Assembly (NCBI GenBank): GCA_020849495.1
Contig: JADLGD010000094.1
Location: 1-39,844 of the forward strand
Direction: 5' to 3'
Origin: Fluviicola sp.
GTDB taxonomy: Bacteria > Bacteroidota > Bacteroidia > Flavobacteriales_D > Crocinitomicaceae
DNA: 39,844 nucleotides
The notes beneath the pieces were generated by a model. That model had not been told where the DNA came from. It worked only from the letters and a program-made list of their open reading frames with translations, and ran no database searches. Position numbers and translations under genes: made by a program. Position 1 is the stretch's first letter, and every line of letters starts with the position of its first letter. Shown here one piece after another: positions 15,680-22,562 of the stretch.

Positions 15680-16231
15680 ATGGAAAAGCAAGTCATTTTA
15701 GACGATCAACAAGTTCAGTTAACCATGAACAGACTTGCCTATCAACTCATTGAAAATCACGACGATTTCGCAAACACGGTATTGATTGGATTGCAACCAC
15801 GTGGTATTCATGTGCTTGAAAGGTTGAAAATGATTTTAGAATCGATTCTGCAGCATGAAGTTGTTTGCGGACAATTGGATATCACTTTTTATCGCGATGA
15901 TTTTAGAAGAAGAGAAAAACCTCTGATTCCAAATGCTACCAACATTGATTTTACGATTGAAGGAAAACGCGTTGTTTTAATTGACGATGTCTTGTTCACC
16001 GGACGAACGATTCGTTCAGGATTGGATGCCTTGTTGGCTTTTGGTCGACCACTTAGTGTTGAATTGATGGTCTTGATTGATCGCCGTTTTCAGCGCGATT
16101 TGCCTATTCAAGCAGATTACATTGGTAAATCAGTGGATACCTTGAATACAGAACGTGTTTCCGTGGAATGGAGTCACTTGGAAGGAAAAGATAATATAGT
16201 ATTGTTTACACCGAAGGAATGGAACAGTTAA
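15680..16231 (+). CDS. pyrR: PyrR: pyrimidine regulator / uracil phosphoribosyltransferase-like
   Basis: 183 residues, typical PyrR length. The type I PRTase PRPP loop is clear at about 97-110 (VVLIDDVLFTGRTIR), with the upstream GLQPRGIHVLER and ITFYRDDFRR typical of PyrR and the later VELMVLIDRR. PyrR binds UMP/UTP and in Bacillus controls pyr mRNA attenuation; many homologues also have weak UPRTase activity. Its gene overlaps pyrB by 13 bp, so the two are co-translated. Regulation by RNA binding is not supported here because the predicted leader is only a few bases. Confidence 0.93.
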   Translation: MEKQVILDDQQVQLTMNRLAYQLIENHDDFANTVLIGLQPRGIHVLERLKMILESILQHEVVCGQLDITFYRDDFRRREKPLIPNATNIDFTIEGKRVVLIDDVLFTGRTIRSGLDALLAFGRPLSVELMVLIDRRFQRDLPIQADYIGKSVDTLNTERVSVEWSHLEGKDNIVLFTPKEWNS

Positions 16232-17148
16232 GCGTAGATCATTTAGTTGGGATTCGTGATCTTACTCGTAAAGACATTGAATTGATTTTTAAAACGGCAG
16301 ATAGTTTCAAAGAAGTCATTAATCGACCAATTAAAAAAGTTCCTTCTTTACGTGATATCACCATTGCTAACCTGTTTTTTGAAAATTCCACTCGTACCAG
16401 ATTGTCCTTTGAATTAGCTGAAAAACGCTTGTCTGCTGATGTGGTGAATTTTTCTGCTTCTTCAAGCTCGGTTAAAAAAGGAGAAACATTAATTGATACG
16501 GTCAACAATATTTTATCCATGAAAGTGGATATGGTGGTGATGCGTCATCCGAATCCTGGAGCTGCTAAGTTTCTTTCTGAACGTACGAACACACGAGTGA
16601 TCAATGCCGGTGATGGAACGCACGAACATCCTACACAAGGTTTATTGGATGCATTTTCAATTCGTGAACGTTTAGGTGAAGTAGAAGGGAAGAAAGTCGT
16701 GATTGTTGGAGATATTCTACATTCACGTGTTGCACTTTCGAACATCTATACCTTACAAAAGTTAGGAGCTGAAGTGATGGTGTGTGGACCAACGACTTTG
16801 ATTCCTAAATACATCGATCAATTAGGAGTGAAAGTAGAACACAATTTACAACGCGCTTTGGAATGGTGTGATGTAGCCAATATGCTTAGAATTCAATTAG
16901 AACGTCAAGATATTCAGTATTTTCCAAGTCTTCGTGAATATTCCATGCAATATGGTTTAACGAAAGAAATGCTAGATAATTTAGAAAAAGAGATCATTGT
17001 CATGCATCCAGGACCTATCAATAGAGGGGTTGAAATAACCAGTGATGTTGCTGATTCGAAACAATCCATTATTTTACAACAAGTAGAAAATGGTGTTGCC
17101 ATTCGAATGGCTGTCATTTATTTGTTAGCAGGAAAGATTGGTCGTTAG
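16219..17148 (+). CDS. pyrB: Aspartate carbamoyltransferase catalytic subunit PyrB
   Basis: 309 residues, the normal length of the catalytic chain. It carries FFENSTRTRLSFELAEKRL (carbamoyl-phosphate site, S-T-R-T-R), MRHPNPGA, DGTHEHPTQGLLDAF (carbamoyl phosphate/aspartate binding) and MHPGPINRGVEI near the end. It catalyses carbamoyl phosphate + aspartate to carbamoyl aspartate, the committed step of pyrimidine synthesis in the cytosol. No pyrI regulatory subunit or pyrC follows; pyrR precedes it in the same operon. Confidence 0.97.
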   Translation: MEQLSVDHLVGIRDLTRKDIELIFKTADSFKEVINRPIKKVPSLRDITIANLFFENSTRTRLSFELAEKRLSADVVNFSASSSSVKKGETLIDTVNNILSMKVDMVVMRHPNPGAAKFLSERTNTRVINAGDGTHEHPTQGLLDAFSIRERLGEVEGKKVVIVGDILHSRVALSNIYTLQKLGAEVMVCGPTTLIPKYIDQLGVKVEHNLQRALEWCDVANMLRIQLERQDIQYFPSLREYSMQYGLTKEMLDNLEKEIIVMHPGPINRGVEITSDVADSKQSIILQQVENGVAIRMAVIYLLAGKIGR

Positions 17149-17164
17149 AATTTTTTGTTTTCGA

Positions 17165-17193
17165 TTGATTATTGCAATAATTTATTACATTTG
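17165..17193 (+). promoter_or_regulatory. Promoter of the STAS gene with an embedded 14-bp palindrome
   Basis: TTG at 17165-17167, an 18-nt spacer, and TACATTTG at 17186-17193 form a Bacteroidota promoter 16 nt before the ATG at 17210. Inside the spacer, ATTATTGCAATAAT (17168-17181) is a perfect 14-bp palindrome, placed where a bound repressor or activator would contact RNA polymerase. Confidence 0.55.
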
Positions 17194-17209
17194 AATAACA
17201 CGAAACAAC

Positions 17210-17551
17210 ATGAACTTCGAAATTACACAAGAATCACAATACGCAGTTGTTAGCACGAAAGTGGATAAATTAGATGCTGCAAATGCTCCTGAGTTGAAAA
17301 GCGAGTTATTACTCTTGAACAAGGGGGGAGTTAACAATATTATTCTCGATTTATCCAAAACAAAATACTGCGACTCTTCGGGTTTGTCAGCTATTCTTTC
17401 AGGAAATCGTTTGTGTAAAGATTCCAACGGTCAATTCGTTATTTGTGGTTTGCAAGACAATGTTGCAAAAATGATTGCAATTGCTCAATTGGATCGCGTT
17501 TTCAGTATTACAGCTACAAAGGATTTGGCTTCGGCTTTGATCACAAATTGA
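17210..17551 (+). CDS. STAS-domain anti-sigma factor antagonist-like protein
   Basis: 113 residues, a single STAS domain as in SpoIIAA/RsbV. The phosphorylation loop CDSSGLSAIL sits at residues about 58-67, with the expected Ser following Asp. In partner-switch systems a GHKL kinase phosphorylates this Ser and thereby sets the fate of a sigma factor or other target. No cognate kinase or sigma gene is adjacent; the SiaB-like kinase at 11997 is the nearest candidate. The stop is 1 nt before the RNase Z start, so the two are co-transcribed. Confidence 0.88.
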   Translation: MNFEITQESQYAVVSTKVDKLDAANAPELKSELLLLNKGGVNNIILDLSKTKYCDSSGLSAILSGNRLCKDSNGQFVICGLQDNVAKMIAIAQLDRVFSITATKDLASALITN

Positions 17552-17552
17552 G

Positions 17553-18464
17553 ATGAGTTTTGAGGTAACCATTCTCGGTTCCGGCGCAGCGCTTCCAACA
17601 GCTCTAAGAAATCCTACAGCTCAATACGTTTTTTGTAATGATCGTCACATCCTCATCGATTGCGGTGAGGGAACGCAGAATCAGTTGCGAAAAGCAAAAA
17701 TTCACATTCAAAAAATCAATCACATTCTCATTTCCCATCTTCATGGTGATCATTATTTTGGCTTGGTTGGTTTTTTAAGCAGTTTACATTTATTAGGTCG
17801 AGATAAAGGGATCACCATCTACGGTCCCGAAGAATTGGAACAAATCATTCGACTTCAACTAGAAGTAGGTGGCGCACAATTGGGTTTCTCCCTCGAATTT
17901 GTTCCGTTGAATGGAAAAGAACACAAATTGTTATTTGAAGATAAATTAATCGAAATCTGGACCTTTCCTTTGAAACATCGCATTCCAACCAATGGCTTTT
18001 TGATCAAAGAAAAAGAAAAAGAACGCCATCTAGATGGAGATAAATTCAAACGTGATGGCTTATCACTTACCTGTATTCCCAAATTTAAAAATGGGGAAGA
18101 TGTGATATTGGAAGATGGAACTGTTTTGGGAGCCGCTGATTACACGTATCCATCCAAAAAACCAAAAAGTTATGCGTATTGCTCAGATACCATTTACACG
18201 GAAAATATCATTCCTTTCATTGAAAAGGCTACTTGTTTGTACCATGAAGCAACATTTTTGCACAATAAACTAGATCGCGCTAAAGCGACTTTTCATACAA
18301 CCGCTTTACAAGCTGGAATGATTGCTGATAAAGCAGGTGTGCAAAAGCTGTTAATTGGACATTTAAGTGCCCGTTATGAAAATGGTCAGCTTCATGAATC
18401 TGAAGCTAAAACCCATTTTCAAAACGTAGAAGTAGTAGAGGATGGAACTATCTATCAAATTTAA
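17553..18464 (+). CDS. rnz: Ribonuclease Z (tRNA 3' endonuclease)
   Basis: 303 residues, standard short-form RNase Z. The metallo-beta-lactamase signature HLHGDHYFGL (about 63-72) supplies the zinc ligands, with GSGAALPT near the N-terminus, CSDTIYTE, LYHEATF and LLIGHLSARY downstream. It removes the 3' trailer from tRNA precursors in the cytosol. It follows the STAS gene with 1 nt spacing. Its stop region overlaps the stop of the convergent gene by 4 bp, with no hairpin terminator between. Confidence 0.96.
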   Translation: MSFEVTILGSGAALPTALRNPTAQYVFCNDRHILIDCGEGTQNQLRKAKIHIQKINHILISHLHGDHYFGLVGFLSSLHLLGRDKGITIYGPEELEQIIRLQLEVGGAQLGFSLEFVPLNGKEHKLLFEDKLIEIWTFPLKHRIPTNGFLIKEKEKERHLDGDKFKRDGLSLTCIPKFKNGEDVILEDGTVLGAADYTYPSKKPKSYAYCSDTIYTENIIPFIEKATCLYHEATFLHNKLDRAKATFHTTALQAGMIADKAGVQKLLIGHLSARYENGQLHESEAKTHFQNVEVVEDGTIYQI

Positions 18465-19621
18465 TTCACGATGATTTTTAATCTGTTTGATTCTTCATCA
18501 GAGAAAAGCACAAAGTAGCCGTCTAAATCACTCAAATCATAGGTGTTTGATCCGTTTAAAACCTTTACCAATTTTCCATCTAACGAAACCACTTGAATGG
18601 TCGCTGATGCTGTCGTATGCAACGTTTGATTGGTAGTGTTAAAAACTATTGTTTTTGGTTGGTAAGCAATACTAATCATTTTACTTTCTTCTCGTTGCAT
18701 CAGAGAATTGTAAATGTTTAACGAAAAGTAATTCACTCCAATCGCCGGATGTTCAAATAGAATTGAATAATCAGCACCTTTTGAATTATTTCCTTCTGAC
18801 GGAACAGTTGCAATTTTATTGAATGCTAGTACTTCTGTTGCATGTTGAATTTCAAAATGATCGATTCGCGTTTCGGAGATTGTTTGCCAATTCAGTTCTA
18901 CTTTCCCTGCTTTATTCAAATGAGCAGTAAAACCATTCAATTCGATAGGTAATGCAATATTTGATAAACTTACAGAACAATCATTGTCGCCATAAAAATT
19001 GGCTACACCTCCTGTATTTGACCAATTTGCGAATGCACCATCATTTCCAAATGCTCCTGGTAAGGTGTAATTGTATTGCAAGCTTGACGTTCCTAAACTA
19101 TTGGTAAAAACAGATGAGAAATAACGTGTAGCTCCCGTTCCATTTCCAAAATTACCTCCACTAGACCAAGTAGCATCTGTTGAATAAACAATGTAGATGG
19201 GAGCTGAACCACATAAAAGTGACCAAACCAGAGCATTGTTACAAATGGTGTTTTTAACAATGATAAAAGGTTGGTTAGCTGGAATGGTTGTTCCCGCTGC
19301 ATCGATAAACAAAGCACAACCAGCAGCAGTATTCAGAGCAGCTGTAGTTACAGCATTATTGGTGAAAGCATCTGTATAAGTTGCTGTTGGAGCAGGAGAA
19401 GAGCCATAAGTGACTTGCATATTGGCAGGTGTAGCAAGTAAACTTCCTCCTCCAGTGTTGCCAAAGATCACTTCATTGTCACCTTCTCCGCAACTACCAT
19501 TACAAGAATTGATCAATACACTGGTGATGTAAGCGTTTTGGCTAAAGGCATTTTCAAAAGAAACAACGAATAGTAAAAACAAGAACCCTGTTTTTAAACC
19601 TTTTAGAGAAGTAGCTTTCAT
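18461..19621 (-). CDS. T9SS type A secreted protein of unknown function (386 aa)
   Basis: Signal peptide ending ENAFSQ (about residue 28). The N-terminal half (ITSVLINSCNGSCGEGDNEVIF, about 32-53, with PFIIVKN) recalls the lamin-tail-like domains found in secreted Bacteroidota proteins, a family guess only. PIELNGFTAHLNKAGKVELNWQ (from about 226) is the linker usual in T9SS substrates, and the last 70 residues form a type A sorting domain (IQVVSLDGKLVKVL, LDGYFVLFS, RLKIIVN). It is expected at the cell surface or in the medium. It stands alone behind its own -7 box (19641-19648). Confidence 0.82.
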   Translation of the reverse strand: MKATSLKGLKTGFLFLLFVVSFENAFSQNAYITSVLINSCNGSCGEGDNEVIFGNTGGGSLLATPANMQVTYGSSPAPTATYTDAFTNNAVTTAALNTAAGCALFIDAAGTTIPANQPFIIVKNTICNNALVWSLLCGSAPIYIVYSTDATWSSGGNFGNGTGATRYFSSVFTNSLGTSSLQYNYTLPGAFGNDGAFANWSNTGGVANFYGDNDCSVSLSNIALPIELNGFTAHLNKAGKVELNWQTISETRIDHFEIQHATEVLAFNKIATVPSEGNNSKGADYSILFEHPAIGVNYFSLNIYNSLMQREESKMISIAYQPKTIVFNTTNQTLHTTASATIQVVSLDGKLVKVLNGSNTYDLSDLDGYFVLFSDEESNRLKIIVN

Positions 19622-19640
19622 ATCGTATTATTTTACGCTA

Positions 19641-19648
19641 CAAAGCTA
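19641..19648 (-). promoter_or_regulatory. -7 box of the gene at 18461-19621
   Basis: On the minus strand TAGCTTTG matches TAnnTTTG, 19 nt before the ATG at 19621. No clear -33 element. Confidence 0.45.
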
Positions 19649-19820
19649 GGTACTCCTTGTTCTGTGTAAATTAGAGTATGTTTATCAATCCATCAAATTT
19701 TGATTGGACAAAATGAACTGTATAACAACTGCTGAAATGGGATTTTTCTAAAAGTTCAATAAAAAACGATTTAGTTGACTTTACAATTTTTTAATGTCAC
19801 TAAAGACAGCATAAGAAGGA

Positions 19821-20744
19821 TTAATAATTCAAATGACGCTCTTTTTTATCTTCGTAAATATCTTCAATGGTCACCAAAATCCCCGTTTCTTCAACTGCTC
19901 CGAAATCAGGATTGACAGCCGTACCAAAAGTTTTCATCGTTGGAGATAGATTCATGTAAATATTAACCAAAGGCGGAATGTTTTCACCTCTAGCACGAAC
20001 ATAGGAATTCAATACTTTAAACCCTTCTTTAAAATCCAAACCTTTGAGTTGATTCTCTGCGTAATCTCGATCGTAATTTTGTTCCAATGGTTGATATGGT
20101 TTCATCAAATGTTCATTATCCGGGAAATAATGATTCATGAAATGCAACAAGAAATCTCTACTTTCTTGATTGTAAGTAGGGTACATGGTTACTTTTCCAA
20201 AGAAATACTTGATCTCATTTTCATAAGTTCTCGCCAAAGCACCCAATCCATCCCAAATATTGTCTAGTGCATACAATCCTTTTCGAGGGTTGACAGAAGG
20301 TTGATAATTGGGTTGTACCCAGCTTCTTCCTAATTCACAAGTATGTGGTAGGTAATCTTTTACGAAACGATCTGTAAAGTCAAAATAATGATGTGTAGAA
20401 AGATGTATTGTTCCATCTGCATCAATCGCATTTTTGCACAAAATAAAGCGATAACCTCCAACAATTTCTTCATCTTCTGGCGACCATACAATCAATTGCT
20501 GGTAACAAATTTCATTCGTATCGTATTCATCGAGATCCAAGGGCAGGCCAGTTCCACCTCCAGCTGTTCGAAATGTTACTTCACGCAAACGACCAATTTC
20601 TTTCACAACATTGGGGGCAGTGTGAATATTGATAATGTAAATTTCATTATCGCCTTTACGAGTTTTACGAATCAAACCACTTTTGTGAAGTTCATCTTTC
20701 AAAATGGATTTGTCGATTGCCGGTATAATGGGTTCTTGGTGCAT
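19821..20744 (-). CDS. OlsB/GlsB-like GNAT N-acyltransferase
   Basis: About 307 residues from ATG 20744 (a GTG at 20750 would add two residues and overlap the upstream gene by 4 bp). Recognisable segments are LREVTFRTAGGGTG (about 52-65), VGGYRFILC (acyl-donor strand) and CELGRSWVQPNYQ (about 138-150), typical of the GNAT/hemolysin-like acyltransferases that load a 3-hydroxy fatty acid onto an amino acid head group. With the PlsC-like gene upstream it forms the two-enzyme set that makes ornithine lipids (OlsB/OlsA) or, in Bacteroides, glycine lipids (GlsB/GlsA). Glycine is my preferred substrate by phylum; sequence alone does not show it. Confidence 0.85.
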   Translation of the reverse strand: MHQEPIIPAIDKSILKDELHKSGLIRKTRKGDNEIYIINIHTAPNVVKEIGRLREVTFRTAGGGTGLPLDLDEYDTNEICYQQLIVWSPEDEEIVGGYRFILCKNAIDADGTIHLSTHHYFDFTDRFVKDYLPHTCELGRSWVQPNYQPSVNPRKGLYALDNIWDGLGALARTYENEIKYFFGKVTMYPTYNQESRDFLLHFMNHYFPDNEHLMKPYQPLEQNYDRDYAENQLKGLDFKEGFKVLNSYVRARGENIPPLVNIYMNLSPTMKTFGTAVNPDFGAVEETGILVTIEDIYEDKKERHLNY

Positions 20745-20746
20745 AA

Positions 20747-21562
20747 TCACGAAGATAAGGAGTAAATATGATTTCTAAACCATTCTGCATGGCTTGCATC
20801 GGATTTTTTTGTATCCAATTCACTTGCTAAAATAGGTTTCCCAACAGTGAATTTTACATGTTGACCTTTTTGCTTGAACAATTCATCTGCTAAGTACAAC
20901 ATTTCGATGTTTGCCTTGATTCCAAGCGCAGATCTAAAATTAGACAGATTATAAAACCAATTGGATAAGCGACCATCAATGTGCACGGGAATAATCACTT
21001 GATCATTTAGGCGCGCTTGTTTGACAAAGGCTTTCTTCCATTCTAAATCTCGAATGATACCTTTTTTACGTCTGCTTACCAAGCCTGCTGGGAAAACGCA
21101 AACACATTGATCGGTTCCAAAAACAGCATTGACTTGAAGCAGGGAACTACCTTTTGTTTTACCGTGTTTGTTGACGCCAATAAAAATATCGTTCAAACGG
21201 TTTAAGCTTAAGAGCAAATCATTGACAATGAATTTAATATCTGTTCGGTGGTTTTGCAAAGCTTCTACCAAAATCAAAGCATCCATTCCTCCAAGAGGAT
21301 GATTCATGACAATCACACATTTTCCTGTTTTGGGAATGTTTTCAATTCCTTCAATGGAATACTTGATGCCAATCTCTTCGATAACATCCGTGCAGAATTG
21401 TTGATTCACACTGTCATGTGTAGCCAAAAAATCATTGATTTCTTTCTGGTGCACAATGCGTTCAATGTATCGAATAATAAAGCCTGGAATCCATTTGTAT
21501 AAACGCGGACTTTTGCTTTTGATCAATCGTCGAATATTGATAAAATCTTCGGTCTGTTTCAT
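20747..21562 (-). CDS. PlsC/OlsA/GlsA-like O-acyltransferase
   Basis: 271 residues. The lysophosphatidate-acyltransferase type active site is MNHPLGGMDALIL (about 86-98; His and Asp), with the acceptor motif CVFPAGLVSRRKKG (about 153-166) and VIIPVHIDG (about 191-199). Enzymes of this kind add a second acyl chain, here probably to the hydroxyl of an N-acyl amino acid. A cytoplasmic-face membrane enzyme is likely. It is the first gene of a pair, spaced 2 nt before (or overlapping) the GNAT gene. Its -7 box (21567-21574) is 4 nt from the ATG. Confidence 0.85.
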   Translation of the reverse strand: MKQTEDFINIRRLIKSKSPRLYKWIPGFIIRYIERIVHQKEINDFLATHDSVNQQFCTDVIEEIGIKYSIEGIENIPKTGKCVIVMNHPLGGMDALILVEALQNHRTDIKFIVNDLLLSLNRLNDIFIGVNKHGKTKGSSLLQVNAVFGTDQCVCVFPAGLVSRRKKGIIRDLEWKKAFVKQARLNDQVIIPVHIDGRLSNWFYNLSNFRSALGIKANIEMLYLADELFKQKGQHVKFTVGKPILASELDTKKSDASHAEWFRNHIYSLSS

Positions 21563-21566
21563 GCTG

Positions 21567-21574
21567 CAAAGATA
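21567..21574 (-). promoter_or_regulatory. -7 box directly before the acyltransferase pair
   Basis: Minus-strand TATCTTTG matches TAnnTTTG and ends 4 nt before the ATG at 21562. A tandem 9-mer lies just upstream (21585-21602). Confidence 0.5.
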
Positions 21575-21584
21575 ATAACAATTC

Positions 21585-21602
21585 GAAAAGCTTGAAAAGC
21601 TT
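21585..21602 (-). repeat. Tandem 9-mer between the DUF4249 gene and the acyltransferase operon
   Basis: Minus strand AAGCTTTTC twice in a row (plus strand GAAAAGCTT at 21585-21593 and 21594-21602), 10 bp upstream of the -7 box. It could be a protein-binding site; chance is also possible in AT-rich DNA. Confidence 0.35.
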
Positions 21603-21605
21603 TAA

Positions 21606-22562
21606 CTAAGGTTGACAATAAAGCGTGTCAAATGAAGGGGAAATTCCTGCCCAAACACCTAAAGCACCACCAGTAATATTCGAAGGAATGGTTGTTGGTG
21701 AAGCAAACGGATTTCCACTTGTACCTAATTGCATGTATTTGCGTTCATAAAAATCAAACACCGCTTTGTCTAATTTCGAAAATTTGATCACCACAGAATC
21801 ACCAATTTTATAATAGCCTTTATTTTTATTGTCTACACCTTGATCTTGCCAAGACATCGGATTTTCGTAATAGAACTCAATGGTTTTTCCACTGAAAAAT
21901 TCATCATTGAAAACAGGAGAATACGTTTTTGTGAAATTGGCATCTTTCGGTTCTCCATCTACCATATTGATGCGTTTTACTTCCCACATGTAATTGTCGA
22001 ATGTTCCCAATGGATCTGTCAAATTTGCATACGAAAAACCGTATCCAGGATCAGGATCTTGGTCTTCTTTCCAAAACACAGAATCCAAAGCTGTTGGAGG
22101 TAAAATGGTTGTAGATGAAGTGTAGGTATTTCCTTCAAATTGAACATTTAAGGAATAGGTTTTTCCAACTTCACCCCAAATTGCTGTATTGAAACTTGTG
22201 TAAGCACATAAATGATATTCTGCTAATTCTGCTACAGAAATCCCAAATAAATCAGCTGCAATTTGTTCTGTTCCTGGAGGTAAATTGTCGGAGCAGATTT
22301 CATCTAATACAACGGTGTCCGTTCCATTTGAAACAGTCACTACTGCACCCGATTGAAACCCATTTAAAAAACTATCCAAGGAAGTAGGAGAGTAGATGTC
22401 TTTTGTTTTTGATATCAAAACAATTGGCGGTTGACCAGTTTCAATTTTTCCATCAATCACTAACTGTTCCTCGTAACCGGGAATGTCAATTTTCACCTCT
22501 TTTGTACAAGCGCTCAAGCCCAAAAGCACTATCAAAGCACTAATTAAAATTCGAAATTCCAT
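21606..22562 (-). CDS. DUF4249 lipoprotein, partner of the upstream TonB receptor
   Basis: 318 residues with a lipoprotein signal (VLLGLSAC, Cys near residue 19) and then the beta-rich pattern of DUF4249: KVDI-like strand, EQLVIDGKIETGQPPIVLISKT, GAVVTVSNGTDTVVLDE, and a C-terminal GGALGVWAGISPSFDTL. DUF4249 proteins are outer-membrane lipoproteins found beside TonB-dependent receptors and are assumed to cap or assist them, as SusD does for SusC. The start overlaps the receptor's end by 19 bp, so they are co-translated. Substrate unknown. Confidence 0.9.
   Translation of the reverse strand: MEFRILISALIVLLGLSACTKEVKIDIPGYEEQLVIDGKIETGQPPIVLISKTKDIYSPTSLDSFLNGFQSGAVVTVSNGTDTVVLDEICSDNLPPGTEQIAADLFGISVAELAEYHLCAYTSFNTAIWGEVGKTYSLNVQFEGNTYTSSTTILPPTALDSVFWKEDQDPDPGYGFSYANLTDPLGTFDNYMWEVKRINMVDGEPKDANFTKTYSPVFNDEFFSGKTIEFYYENPMSWQDQGVDNKNKGYYKIGDSVVIKFSKLDKAVFDFYERKYMQLGTSGNPFASPTTIPSNITGGALGVWAGISPSFDTLYCQP

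Noticed and set aside
17169-17180. The AT-rich palindrome as a pyrB terminator
   Set aside because: Its stem is almost all A-T with no loop and no T-run, and it lies within a well-spaced promoter.
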